In this document: positions 52,701 to 63,601 of the stretch, piece after piece | Position numbering within the stretch: the stretch's first letter is position 1 | How the letters are laid out: each line of letters begins with the position of its first letter | Assembly (NCBI RefSeq): GCF_030463565.1 | Contig: NC_134649.1 | Coordinates: 33,381,044-33,445,043 of the forward strand | Direction: 5' to 3' | Source: Pelecanus crispus | Taxonomy: Eukaryota > Chordata > Aves > Pelecaniformes > Pelecanidae | DNA: 64,000 bases | Program-made: the position numbers and the translations under genes | Notes under the pieces: generated by a model | What the model saw: the letters and a program-made list of their open reading frames with translations, nothing else | Database searches by the model: none | Told to the model about the DNA's origin: nothing

Positions 52701-55700
52701 AAGTAACTGAACATATTAATTTAGCCAGAGATGCTGACATCATAGTCCCTTGCTTTATATAATTCCAAAGGAGATGCAAATTCAAGTCCATCCTCTGTTC
52801 TTGGGAAACAGCTTTCAGGAAAAAATGGTGGTTTGATGAGCTGGCATTTATTCCTTAAAAGCTAGTTAGCTGGAACTTTTTCATGTGGTATTGTTCAACC
52901 TTTAAGTGTGCTTTTAGCAGTGAGCCACATTTTAGCAGTGAGCAGAATTTGGTAGTATTTGTTAAAATACAGTTGTAAACCCAGAAAAGGCAGTTTCTAT
53001 CTCTCTGGTAATTTCAGTTGCCTGAATCAATTTCCTTTGACAGATGCTGCTTCGTTTAGAAACTTAAACTAATGACTTACCCAGCGTGACAGCTGTGACA
53101 GCCTGTGCTGTGAATGAAACAAAATGTTATTTTAGAGGCTAGAAAGAATAAAAAGCAATCTCTCCCACTTCCTTCCTTCCACCAAAACCAACTCCAAAAT
53201 CTTGTAATTATGTATAAATTTCTAAATATTTAAAAAAGAAACACTTAGTCAAACCAGTTTATTTAGTACTGCAACAAAGCAAATGTCATGAACAGGCAGA
53301 AAGCATGCCCTACTTTTCAGCAAAAATGTTACTTCTCCAAAGGCATGGGGTTTGCTCTGTGAGGGGCTGGGACAACCTGCTCTTCTCTGATTCCTCTGCG
53401 CCATCTTGTTCTAAACTGTACTCCTTGGAAGTCAGTAAGATTTATTCACCTGCTCCCACATTTTCCTAATCTTCTATTCTTTTTACATCTGAAGCTATGG
53501 AGGGGTGTCTGAAGACAGGGCTTTGGGCTGAAGAAGTAGCAATCACAGCATCAATGAAGACATCTCTGTATGAGAGACTGCTACAGACAAGCATCCGGGA
53601 TTCAAGTGTTAGCCCTGGAAAGCAACTTAGTTGTACTGGCCTGAATTTTGTGATGGTGGGATGCTGCAATTATCAGATAGGGGGAACCGCACTGAAAATG
53701 ATATTTACCAACTTTTCCAGCTGAAAAGTTTTTAACCTATTTACAGCACAGTCTTGATTTATTCACCAAGAATTTTATGAAAATATTGCATCCTAGATCA
53801 AGTAAGTGATGCAGGAAATCCATCTCTAACAGTTAAAAATATTAAGTAAATTTAATAAGAAATGTACATACCTTCAGCTGTTACCATGGGCAGGTAAGAA
53901 GTAAAAGGAAGAAAAAGAGAAATTTACAGTTTCAGTTGTATGATTAAGCAGGAAGGATTCTGACCCTGTTAAAACATATTCTAAGAAAAAAAATGTAAAA
54001 CTGACAATTCAACAAGGTATCTTCTGTATTTTACAACTCCATTTCTTCCCAATGATAGAACTCAATATTTGTAGATCAAACAGAAACATACTGAAAGCAA
54101 AAAGCTCTTATGTGGGGCAGCAAAACTGTAATTAATCATGCATATGACAAGAGCACTATTAGTAATTGTTTTATTGTTATGCCATTTCCATGTTACAAAA
54201 CGTTCCTTACTGGTTTTACTCTTTTGTGGTTTTTCAAGGCATTTGCATCATTCTATTAATACTGACTGGATGATTCAGCAATCCTATTTGTGAATCCAGA
54301 CTCTAGGGTGTGTAAAAATTATTTTCTTTTCTTATACAGCAGCAGTGTTTTAAGTATTTTCTCCTATTACTTCTCTACGCTTTCTATACACAAAGAGGAT
54401 TTACTTGGAAAGAGGTTCAGAAAAGGGCCTTTGTACTACAAGCACCTGGAAAGGGAAAGCAAAGAGCTGAAGATCACTGAGTGGATGCCACTTCTGTCAG
54501 ATGTTTGGGTAAGTTTTTCCATCTTATGGAGTCCAGCTGTAAACTTTAAAGTTGTTACACTGCATAGTGACTTGAATGTTAAATTAAACATGAACTGTTT
54601 TTATGTCAGTATCCCATTATGATAGTTATGAAAAATAATGCAAAAATTTTATCAGCACAATGCCTGAAGAATTATTCAAAATTGAAGGGCAATTAGCAAT
54701 TAATTGGTTTCAGGACTTAATCCAGTTGAAAGAAAAACCCACTAACCTCCAGTAAGCATCTCTGTTATGCTAAAATGCCTTAAGTTACCATGCCAAATTC
54801 AGGACATGAGAAAGTTTTTCATCCAGAAGCCAGCAGAGAGCCCACACAGAGCCTGGGAAGAACTTTTAGGAGCAATAAGCAAACGTTTGGGGAAAAAATA
54901 ATGGATGCTAATAGAAGAGACTGAAAAGCCTCAGGAGAAGTTTGTCAGACCTGTTGAATGAAGGAGAGATGAGGATGGCCCAAACAACAGATATAGATGA
55001 GGGTAGGGTGGCTTTGGGGTGCACTGAGCAGATAGCATTTGCCTTACTTCGCTAAAGAGGAACAGAGTCATTTTGTTTCACACAGGTTAAACAAAGAAGC
55101 TGAACTGTATGAAAGCACAGTGTTTTACTGAGCAAGGAGTTAATAATTAGCCAAAGTATGAGAGGAGTTGAGAACAAATTGTGCATTTTCAATATAATTG
55201 CTTCTCTTTCTGCAATATATATGAATATTATGTTTTACAGGTATAACCTCCGTCTCTTTACAACCTGATATATCTTGCACAAGGAAAATCTCATGCAAAT
55301 TTTCCCCTTTCATGTAGAAAATGTTACTACATCTATCCCTAAGCTGAAGTATGTAGAAAAATAAAGGAGAAAGTGATGTGAACTAAACTGAATATAGCTG
55401 GATTATTAGATTAGAAATGCTTCTTGGTTTTAATTTTTTTTATGTAATGTTTTATATATTTAGCTTAAAATACACTTGTTTTGAATTTATAGTATTTTGC
55501 CTGTATGATTTAGTAGTGAAGGATGGTTTGATGGAAATGAGCTTTACAATGAAAAGTAATTTTGCATAAAACATACGCGTGCGAGGCTTGGAAAGTAGAT
55601 TTTTCAGATACATGTTTAAAACTGTGCCCACACAAAAGCCTTTCTTTAGGGGAACATCAAAGAACACTTGGCTTCTCAAATAAAGTAAAACTGTGAAAAT

Positions 55701-58700
55701 GTCTATACCTTCAATGGGTTTATCGGCAATCCCATCTTGATTGTCAAGGTCTTCTGGCTTTGTTACCACCATGGATGTCAGTGGTGTTACAAACTTGTAT
55801 TTTAGTGAGAGATCCAGGGCTTCTGCTGTAAGATTCTCCTTTTCTTCTCCTGTAGCTGCAATACTGAATACAGGTAGAGACTCCTAGCATCAATGGTTGT
55901 TAAATTACTCACTGAACTCTGGATTAAATATTTTTCTTTAAAGTGAAGTTGTTTCACTGCAGCTAATTTATCAATAAGGAATATTTTTTACAGTCTAAGA
56001 GCACTTCTGATTCCACTGGCTATCCAAGAAAAAGGCAAAACTGTGCTTTATATTTGCAATAGTTTAAAATTGTTTAATTTGCAACCTGAAACACGAATAC
56101 TGAGGTTGAGGAGGAGAACAGGTTGGGGGATTTTCCTTACTTTTTTTTATGCTTTTCCACTGGCACCTTAGTGTGATGTGAATTTCAGCTTCACATCCTA
56201 GAAGTTGAACCAGCCAGATGGCTTAATGGGTTCATAGCTAAGATGTTGTTCTAGATATAATTACCGTTTTTCCAGGAGTTGTTCAATGGTGAGATAAGCC
56301 CAGAGCCTTTCAATGTAATCTCCAAATATGTATTCTTGTTCTTGGAAAGCTTTAGCTGTTTGCTCAGCATCTTGTTGTGTAGTATATGACAGGGCATCAT
56401 TAGCCTGTTAGGAATAAGGGAACTTCTCTGTATCATAAGTAGCCAGGGACTTCCAGACTCAAAAAATCCCCAAATCAAGACCTTTACATCTGAGAATATT
56501 ATTAAATTGACAAACAGTCTGGTCTTACACAGCACTTGCCCAGGAAATGGTCCATGTTGTATCAGAATCTTTGTTCCCTTGCTTCTGTGAAGGTTAGTAG
56601 TGTACACTACAGGACATAATGCAGTTTCCAAATTCACATGGCATTTTTGTTCATTAGAATTTGGCTACTCAGGATTTAAAGAACTTTGATTATGATGCCG
56701 ATTTCATATAGGAACATGTTCAAGCAGATATGCTTACTAATAATACATTATTTGTATTTGAAATACATCTAATTTCATATAATATATTTAATACAACACA
56801 GTGCATGGGGCATACATACAGTTCACAGTATTTATGATAACATGATCTATAATATGTTTGTATTGTGTTTCTTGAATATCAGGGGCAAATATTTTTACAG
56901 AATCCAGATGTGGAGAGGTATTTAGACCACTTGGTTTGTATTAGAAGTAGACTTCTCTTTTAAGAGGAAGGCATTTCAAATATTCAGCTGTCTTATCCCT
57001 CAGTTTTCTTCACCCAGTGAAGACTAGTGTCTGTGAACACTGAACATTTGGCTCCTGAAAGAACCAGGTAGGGTATTTAGAGATTAAATTTAAAAAAAAA
57101 AAAAAAAAAAATCTGTTAGCAAAGCTAATCCAGTCACCCTGAACAAAGTTGTTCCAGACTGACCCTAATATACCTGACTGAGTTAGGGAAGTAAATTGCA
57201 GTTTTAAAAGCAATGACTTTGGCGCATTTAGTTTCTCACATATGCAGTAACAACACATCCTGTCACTGAGGTAAAGAAATACCAGTAAATATTTGAAGTA
57301 TTGCCAGCTTTGAACATTCAGACATTTTGTGTAGCAAGGAAATACCTTACTTAAGTCAAAGAAATCCATACTTACGCCTTCACCTCTCACATCTACAGTC
57401 AAACTGTTTTGGTTGCTATCTATAAAGCGCCCAGCCACCACAATCTCAGACCCATCATAGAAATGCTTAAAACTGTTTTTAGTTAGGTCTGATATTTCAT
57501 TTTCTGGGTAGTTTAACTCCACATCAGTGAGCATGGGATTCGACACCTCATCATAAAACCCCTATAGGATAAAAAAAAAGGAAAACATGTAACTATTATT
57601 GTTTCTCTAATTTGTAGCTAGATCTGTACCCAGAAATATCCTGCTATTTCAGCAAAGAAAACTAAAAGTGTATTTTAGAAGAAATATTTAAATATTCAGT
57701 TAAATCTCAAGAGTACAAGGCCTAAAAATCTACAAATAAGGGAAATGAGGAAGGACATACAAACACTTCAGTCTCACTAAGAGAGAGGGAAAATATCTGG
57801 GAACAACATGCTGTGGATGATGTGTTCCTTCAATGTTAATCAAGAGGGATCCCAAGCTCCCCCCCATTTGATAGAAATAAGTTTCTAGATCCCTGCAGAG
57901 ACTGAAATGACAACATGAGCCAAAGGAGACTAGGAATTTGATTTTGGCAGAGCTTGCAATGAAATCCAGTATCTAAATTCTTTGGTGAATTTTTCAAATG
58001 GCTGCTATTGGAATGTGAGAAGTAAAAAAGGTCAACTCTGTACTGCCTATACCTGTTCCCATGCCTTACACAACTACAGAATGCTTCAGAACTATGGTAA
58101 GATACACCTGCTTGCAGTAAATTCCTAAAGACAGACTATCTAGAACCTTTATGCTCTGTCATCCTTCTCTTCGCTTGACATGACGTTAACTACACCATCT
58201 GTGAGGTATCGGAGATATAGTGACTGCAGCAATTTTGCTGCACACCGAAGTGTCCTTCAGAACCATGACTTGTGTCACCTTATGCCAAGTTTTGAACCCT
58301 CTTCCATAGCCCACAGTATCTCCCTTTTACTGTCCTTCAACTTTCTTCTTATATAAGGGAAGGGTAAAATTAAATGCAACCAATATTCTGATCACAGCAG
58401 ACTCTTGAGTATCTCAGTACCAGATTACACTTTGGGATTTTGATTACTTCAAAATAAGAATGTCTGTATGGTTATCTGAATTAATGTATCTCTCACCTGA
58501 GTTAAGTGGTGATTACTGTACCTGAAGCTGTAAAGCTGCATCAGAGTCAGGATAAATCCGACGGGCCAATCCTTTATTCTCCAGTGCCATCTTCTCCAAG
58601 AAGCTGTAGTCAACACCATAGCCAAAACCAAGATTGTATAAGGGATATTTTCCTTCAATGGCTTTTTTTACATGTGCCTGAATGTCCTGAGTATTTGATA

Positions 58701-61700
58701 CGCCTGCATCAAACCAGAAAAAGTTTGAGTTTTCTTCATAAATAGATAAAATTATCACAAAATGAAATGTGGCTAGTCATGTTTGGATTTCTTAGGAGGC
58801 ATTATCAAAAACTTGTTTTAGTATATGCTGGTATAGCAGCATTTTTTATATATATATATATATAATTTATATATATAGTAGCGTATATACATGCTGGTAT
58901 AGTAGCATTCGAATCATGAAAATGTCCAGAAGTCAAAGATGGAGGCCAATTTTAACTGAAAGGTTTTTTGTTAGTTAATTCACTCTCTTTATTATTCCAT
59001 CCAACACAAACTTACCTACATTTGGTTGGCCATCTGTTAACATGATAATTATAGAAGCACTTCTCTTGGGCACAAGGCTTCCTTCATGAGCAGCATTCAG
59101 CATATCAATTCCCCTCATTATACCACCATGTAAATTTGTCACTGCGAGGTAGACACAGAAATTTGGTTTCAGCACAGACAGTCAAAATAAAGGCCCATTT
59201 TTCATTGGAATCTGATGAGATCTCATTACAGTATGAAAATGAAAGATTTGGGTTTGCAAGCAGGGGGATGTTTAGATAGAAAAGTACCTGGACTTTGGAA
59301 ACATAAGGAAAAAGATGTAATTTTCTGAGTAATTTTCAACTTTAGGCATGTCTCATCAGTAAGTAAAAAAAAAAAAAAGCTGTAGCATTGTGTTCACAGA
59401 CTGAATTGACAAATTAACTTCACAATGAGCTATTGGCAAGTCCAGTAAAGTACTTACTGCCTTCAGTGTCAATGCTCCGAACAAACTTCCTTGCTTCATC
59501 CAAATTCTCAGGAGTGGCCTTGATTAACGTTTCTTTCCAGGTGTGTACTTCACTACCAAACAGTATGAAATTGAAGAAGTCATCTTCTTTAATGTCATCC
59601 AAGATTTTCAGAAGTGCTTCTCTTGTCTATAAGACAAAGAGATATAAATGTATGGTTCAACATTTAATGAAATAGGTGCTTACTGATTTTACATGATTAA
59701 TCTCTCAGCATTTGGGTATTTTTAACTTTTACACAGTATGTCGTGCAAAAATTCTGAGCTCGTTCTGTCCTTGCCAGTCCCTGTGTCTACTTCAATGTCA
59801 CTCTAGTGAAGTCAGCCACTTGCAGTTACATCTGGTAAATCTTTGTAGCTGAGAGGAAAAATCAGGTCTCACATCATGGATCGTTGCTTACACTGAGGTA
59901 AGCGGGCATGGCAAACTGAAAGTGATGGGAAACGGGTAGCTATAGATTGGTGGAGAAGCTCATATGCAAGCAAGCATGGATATTTTGATGCAGCACCAAA
60001 ACCTGAAAATTCTGAGCATTAGCTTAGAATGAGGAGTCCTAACTATGAAAAGAGCTGCTGCTTCCCAGAGGAGACAAAATGAACAACATAAATAACGCAC
60101 ATAACACTGTATGAACATTTTAATTTTGGAACTGTCCAGTACACATGACAGAGCTCTCTGGAAATGTTGATATTGAGAGTTTTGAACTAATAACATGTAT
60201 AAGTAAGTAAATATAGCCTAAATGTACAGAATTTTGTTCTACAGTAACGCTTCAAACTAGTACTTATGGTACTGAGAATTAGAGAGGTCACAGCATAAAA
60301 CCACTTGGTATAGCTTAAGCAGCGCATATGCACTATAAGCCACCATTTCCCTTCCATCACAACAGAGGCTCTTCCATTCGGACTTTATAGTAATGTAATA
60401 ACTTACCTGTACTATTTCTCTTCCAGACATTGAGCCACTAATATCTATTACAAAAATAACATTCTTGGGCAAGTTTGGAAGATTTGTTGGTGCAAAGAAG
60501 TGCACAAAGTAGCCATTGACAATCTGAAAAATAAAATGTAAAAAAAAAAAAAGGAAAAAAAAAGACTTTTGTATATTATAAAGATAAAATGGATAAAGAA
60601 GAAATTACTTTCATTTAGTGTCTAGCCCCTGAGTGGACTAATAGGCTTTAATAGCACTGACTAGTCTCACCTCTGTCCATGGGCCCAGGAGCTTCATTTA
60701 AGCGCAAGCCTGGGCCTTTAGTCTCTGCCTGAGCTACACTGTAAGAATACCCATCTCCAGCTGTGTCACAGGCATACCTGTTCCTGTCCATGGACTTCAC
60801 TGATCTGGATCCCACCCTGCAGACTGATTTCCCACCTTGACCTTAGGCTGCCTTGTCACCACAAACTTGCCTGATGACCTGGACTCTCAGTTGAATTTGA
60901 CTACCATCTCTGGGTCTGCCTTGCTCAGGTACTGTGGGGAGTGGGCTCTTGGCTGGCGAAGTCCCTGTGCTGTGTTGTCACACTCAGCTCCTTGTCCTTT
61001 AGGGAACAGCTGGCCCTCACTGCTCTCTGACCTATGCAAGCTAAGCCGTTCAACAGTTCAAAATTTCCAGCTGTCAGATTTACCTGCAAATTATCTGGAC
61101 TTGTTCTCTTCACATCATATTTTACAGTAAAATCCCCATCCAAGACAGACTGTGAGCAATTTGCACAGGTTCGCTGCTGATCAAGAGTTGGCTTGAAAAA
61201 GATATGCCCCTGAAAAGAAAAGCCTTCATTAGATCTGAACCTTAATAGCTGAAAATTTTCTACAGAACACAAAGAAGTCTGCATTTTCATAAAACTAGTA
61301 TATTTATATTCAGAGACATGAGAACAACCTGTTCTATCAGGTTAGGTATCAGTTTGTATCCATACCTATTTATATATTTATTGATGGCTAACTGATATGT
61401 GAAGGCTGCTATCTAGAGCTTTCTTCATATGTTTATTTTCCCTTCTTCCTTGGTTCAGCCCTCCACTCTGAATGATACCTTTGATAAGGCTGTTGGGCAG
61501 TCTATGTCTTAGGAATTCTACCACCTCCACACATGAGAAAACTACTTGTTACTGACTCAGTTCTTCGGTAAGAAATAGTCCTATCAGTATCCAGGTTTCC
61601 AACTACAGTGGTGGGATAAGGCCTACTAGTTTGGGTACAATACCATGCTAACAGCTACATGGCTTCTGAACTGCGTGGAGATAGCCTTCAACTTGCTAGC

Positions 61701-63601
61701 TTGGAATTCAGAGCTCATTTGCACAGACAAGCCTTTACTGTATTTTCTCTATTGTTTTTTCCTCTCACTTCTATTGCTAGCCACTACAGCACTTTTGCAC
61801 TGACATGATTATTTCAGAATTATAACCTTAATAAATAAATTATGGAAGACAGTAGTCACTGTACCTTTTTCTCTGAAAAAGTTTTTTTAATGATATTTTG
61901 TAGATCATTGGTGATGAATGTTCCTTCCGCTTCCAGCTCAGTGATACCCTGGGGCTCAAAGATATTTACTTCAATCTAAAATATTAATTGAAAATTCATT
62001 GTCATTGATTACCCCACAATATATCAACTTAGCCATTTACAGGAGGATCAGCAGGCAACTACAGATGTGAAAGAGGGATTTTCATAAAAGCAAAAGAAAT
62101 TTTGTAATTCATAATGGCAGTCCAAATCCACACTTTTGCGGACACACCATTAGCCAAACAGGCATTTTTATACATAGAAGTTAAAAACAAAGCTAGAAAC
62201 AAATAAACCTTAATAGAAACATAACTTGTTTGAAAGCTAGATACCAGAATTTTGTAAAATGTCAATAAATACTCAAGTCCTTCAAAAATATAACCCAGCC
62301 ATTACCTATGCGTTGTGCCCAACTTCGACCTATATTTCATTATGCCTTCCTATCATAGTGTGTTTAAAATAAAGCTGCATAAACTCTTACAGATGATGAG
62401 TTTTGTGATGATTATTAGACAGCATTTTCTGGCTATACAAAGCAGAAAAATTTTGCCTTAGAGCTGGGTTTTAGCAAGGCAGACAGGAATGATCAAAGAC
62501 AAGTTTTGGCACACAAAAGCTGCAGTATGCTAGAATGCGATGTATGTATCATTGTAATTTAAGATGATGTAGTTTCTTGGTGGTGTGAAAAAGGTGTAGT
62601 TTATGCTATAAAGGCATTTATAAAAGCTATTAGTCTTCTGTTTTACCCCAATGCATCATAATGGCTTTTTTGGGTTTCCGTATATCATTTCTTTTGGAGG
62701 CTTAGTAGCTGAGCCAATTTGTCAGGCTTACAAATAAAAACCTGCACTAAAGCATACTGGACTACCCTGGTGATTCATTAGAAATATTATCATGGGCCGT
62801 TAGCTCACCTGTGAACCAATGGGAACAACCACGGTACTCCACTTTCAACAGATGTACAGAATTTCATCATCTCTTAAGTTACAATATCCAATTTGATACA
62901 GTTTACCATTTACCTCAAAATCTTTGACAAGCTGCTTCGGTTTTACTTTGATGAACATCTCATATTTTCCAAACTGTCGCTTCAGCAGTTCCTCATATGT
63001 GAGTTCAAAAGTTACTTTACTTGCTGCTTCAACGTTGACTGAGACAGTAAATTTTTCTGTTTTTCTTCCTGAAGCTCTGTGTTTAAGTAGGCAAGAAAAA
63101 TAATCTCTTTATCCTCTTTCACAATACTTATTGTTTGGGTTGGTAGAGTATGATTTTCAAAAAAGGAGTAAAACAAAGATGGGAATTTTGATCTGTTGCT
63201 AAAATCATACTCAGTGTAGAATTTATTCAAGTTTCCCAGTGAGCTTAATCCCAGGAACAGGTCATACAAAGTCAGTAACAGTTGCAGAAACAGTCTTTCC
63301 ATAATTGCAGATACTGCTTCTGTAGTCAGAAGTTGTATTTCCTTTTTATAATTTACACTACACTAACTCTAACTTAATGATTATTCTTCGGTTCTGTAAA
63401 AAACAAACTTCAGAAATATGCCAGAACAAGGTATTTCCAATCTCACAATTTGCTATAGGATGATGGTGTGGAAGCCACATAAGACAACATTCTTACTTGA
63501 CAAGACCAGCAGTCTGTCCCTTTGAAACAGCTTTCTCATACTGCTTTTTTGCAACTTCTTTTTCCTTTATAGTTCCAGGATAAGTGACACCATCAATTGT
63601 C
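40669..63601 (-). CDS. ITIH3: ITIH3 gene, 3' part (19 exons; exons 1-2 lie beyond the right edge)
   Basis: Inter-alpha-trypsin inhibitor heavy chain 3 is a secreted hepatic protein that is cleaved after Asp in DPHF, esterified to bikunin chondroitin sulfate (pre-alpha-inhibitor) and transferred to hyaluronan in matrix. The window holds 794 codons plus stop, from within the VIT domain to the C-terminus, all junctions in frame; human ITIH3 is 890 aa. Present: the VIT domain, vWA with MIDAS D-x-S-G-S (60431-60445) and [25 protein letters not shown], the VDGDPHFII motif (51495-51506), and a C-terminus [16 protein letters not shown] close to human ITIH3. Exon sizes match ITIH4 through exon 8 and at 10, 12 and 13, apart from small codon differences. 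Intron 19 (8.3 kb) contains an antisense ERV. ITIH1 is the main alternative; the C-terminus and the position beside ITIH4 favour ITIH3. Confidence 0.92.
40899..41010 (-). CDS. ITIH3: ITIH3 exon 20
   Basis: Encodes GQFFRPIDF, then [20 protein letters not shown]; human has GQFFQPFDF and SDPTKPDATLVVKN. Donor GTAAGA, phase 2. Confidence 0.95.
42175..42179 (+). repeat. Left target-site duplication ACCTT
   Basis: Directly precedes the 5' LTR and is identical to the five bases after the 3' LTR (48876-48880). Confidence 0.9.
42180..42739 (+). mobile_element. 5' LTR
   Basis: 560 bp with TGTCCTGG...CACAACA ends. A TATA-like GTATAAAG lies near 42438. The CRE-like element seen in the 3' LTR is changed here to TGACAGCA. 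ATTAAA near 42604 could serve as its poly(A) signal. Confidence 0.92.
42748..42765 (+). other. Probable primer-binding site
   Basis: TGGCACCAAACATGGGGC begins nine bases after the LTR with the TGG expected of a tRNA-complementary site. I cannot assign the tRNA. Confidence 0.5.
43106..44739 (+). pseudogene. ERV gag region, broken
   Basis: Open pieces lie at 43106-43345, 43420-43863 and 44182-44739. The last two share a frame but are split by stops near 43861, 44098 and 44176; the first is in a different frame. A glutamate-rich run is coded near 43730-43760. Assignment rests on position between leader and protease and on general likeness to avian ERV-L gag. No zinc knuckle is seen. Confidence 0.6.
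44760..45050 (+). pseudogene. ERV aspartic protease region
   Basis: The catalytic DTGA motif is coded at 44848-44859 within [14 protein letters not shown]. Later, ILGIDYLR (about 45021-45044) matches the second conserved protease strand. The two parts are in different frames, so the gene is broken. Confidence 0.75.
45340..46480 (+). pseudogene. ERV reverse transcriptase region, broken
   Basis: The active-site YIDD is coded at 45664-45675. Upstream, LPQG precedes it at the normal distance. Frame changes occur near 45800 and again near 46070-46200, so no full product is coded. Confidence 0.85.
46540..46960 (+). pseudogene. ERV RNase H region, broken
   Basis: ALFTDGSC near 46572-46596 and a [11 protein letters not shown] stretch near 46765-46797 are the DG and TDS motifs of retroviral RNase H. 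They lie in different frames. Confidence 0.75.
47070..47900 (+). pseudogene. ERV integrase region, broken
   Basis: An HHCC zinc-binding pattern is coded at about 47077-47178 (His, His, then Cys-x-x-Cys in CETC). Downstream core-domain pieces lie in changing frames with stops, and no intact D,D-35-E triad can be followed. Confidence 0.7.
47900..48303 (+). other. ERV region between integrase and 3' LTR, with purine tract
   Basis: No env-like ORF. A purine-rich stretch with AATAAGGGGTGG just before the LTR is the likely polypurine tract. Confidence 0.5.
48304..48875 (+). mobile_element. 3' LTR
   Basis: 572 bp, ends as in the 5' LTR. It keeps a perfect CRE (TGACGTCA, 48538-48545) just upstream of AGTATATAAA (48551-48560). 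A TTA/TTAT repeat lies near 48700-48730, then ATTAAA as the probable poly(A) signal. Confidence 0.92.
48876..48880 (+). repeat. Right target-site duplication ACCTT
   Basis: Matches 42175-42179 exactly, confirming a single integration event with no later loss at either edge. Confidence 0.9.
49317..49489 (-). CDS. ITIH3: ITIH3 exon 19: C-terminal domain
   Basis: Encodes [20 protein letters not shown] and QTHGLLG, matching human [19 protein letters not shown]. Phase 2 in, phase 1 out; donor GTATGA. Confidence 0.95.
50615..50819 (-). CDS. ITIH3: ITIH3 exon 18: C-terminal domain
   Basis: Encodes [20 protein letters not shown] and FTWLDSVTL, as in human GQITGDKR and FSWLDTVTV. Donor GTAAGG, phase 2. 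Confidence 0.95.
51401..51514 (-). CDS. ITIH3: ITIH3 exon 17: chondroitin-sulfate attachment site
   Basis: Encodes [13 protein letters not shown], then [17 protein letters not shown]. Cleavage between Asp and Pro exposes the Asp that is esterified to chondroitin sulfate, then transferred to hyaluronan. Motif intact. Confidence 0.96.
52116..52169 (-). CDS. ITIH3: ITIH3 exon 16: Pro/Tyr-rich linker
   Basis: A 54-nt phase 1-1 exon reading [18 protein letters not shown], comparable to the Tyr/Pro-rich stretch before VDGDPHF in human ITIH3. Acceptor ACTCTCTGCAG, donor GTGAGT. Confidence 0.85.
53081..53092 (-). CDS. ITIH3: Candidate ITIH3 microexon 15 (12 nt)
   Basis: CTGTCACGCTGG between a CACAG acceptor and a consensus GTAAGT donor, phase 1-1, adding A-V-T-L. 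Human ITIH3 has a short Ala/Thr/Val-containing linker in this place. Predicted only. Confidence 0.45.
53872..53877 (-). CDS. ITIH3: Candidate ITIH3 microexon 14 (6 nt)
   Basis: CTGAAG between GGTAACAG and GTATGT, phase 1-1, adding Ala-Glu. The upstream stretch is pyrimidine-rich. Human ITIH3 also has Ala-Glu soon after ADKP. Too short to prove by eye. Confidence 0.4.
55709..55863 (-). CDS. ITIH3: ITIH3 exon 13
   Basis: Encodes [20 protein letters not shown] and ADKPIEG. The acceptor is TGTATTCAG; a second AG eight bases inside would break the frame. 155 nt, as in ITIH4. Confidence 0.93.
56265..56404 (-). CDS. ITIH3: ITIH3 exon 12
   Basis: Encodes [16 protein letters not shown]. 140 nt and phase 0-2, as in ITIH4. 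Confidence 0.95.
57376..57561 (-). CDS. ITIH3: ITIH3 exon 11
   Basis: Begins [19 protein letters not shown], ends VDVRGEG; 62 codons, phase 0-0. Donor GTAAGT. Confidence 0.95.
58522..58703 (-). CDS. ITIH3: ITIH3 exon 10: end of vWA
   Basis: Encodes [20 protein letters not shown] and [15 protein letters not shown]; 182 nt, as in ITIH4. Confidence 0.95.
58825..58909. repeat. TA-repeat flanked by a near-identical 19-bp direct repeat
   Basis: ATGCTGGTATAGCAGCATT (58825-58843) recurs with one change at 58891-58909, on either side of a (TA)n tract. Lies in ITIH3 intron 9. Confidence 0.8.
59016..59141 (-). CDS. ITIH3: ITIH3 exon 9: vWA domain
   Basis: Carries the MIDAS Thr (MTNLHGG) and [13 protein letters not shown] with the MIDAS-side Asp. 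126 nt; donor GTAAGT. Confidence 0.95.
59458..59626 (-). CDS. ITIH3: ITIH3 exon 8: vWA domain
   Basis: Encodes [20 protein letters not shown]. The donor GTAAGT begins one base after GGC; this gives 169 nt as in ITIH4 and joins exon 9 as Gly-Met-Thr-Asn, as in human. Confidence 0.94.
60407..60523 (-). CDS. ITIH3: ITIH3 exon 7: vWA start with MIDAS
   Basis: Encodes GYFVHFFAP, then [16 protein letters not shown] with an intact D-x-S-G-S loop. 117 nt, as in ITIH4. Confidence 0.96.
61084..61209 (-). CDS. ITIH3: ITIH3 exon 6
   Basis: Encodes [20 protein letters not shown] and VKYDVKR. The Cys pair is ITIH3-type. This is the exon matched by the relic at 15.4 kb. Confidence 0.95.
61865..61975 (-). 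CDS. ITIH3: ITIH3 exon 5: end of VIT domain
   Basis: Encodes [18 protein letters not shown] and TFITNDL; 111 nt, phase 0-0. Too small and split for a long ORF but clear from splice sites. Confidence 0.93.
62914..63076 (-). CDS. ITIH3: ITIH3 exon 4: VIT domain
   Basis: Encodes [20 protein letters not shown] and [12 protein letters not shown]; 163 nt, as in ITIH4. Confidence 0.95.
63497..63601 (-). CDS. ITIH3: ITIH3 exon 3: VIT domain (first exon in window)
   Basis: Encodes [20 protein letters not shown] and KGQTAGLVK; 105 nt. Enters in phase 2, so exon 2 is upstream, beyond the right edge. Confidence 0.95.

Noticed and set aside
59454-59462. A GC-type donor for ITIH3 exon 8
   Set aside because: The nearby GTAAGT gives the correct 169-nt length and restores the human-like Gly-Met-Thr-Asn join.
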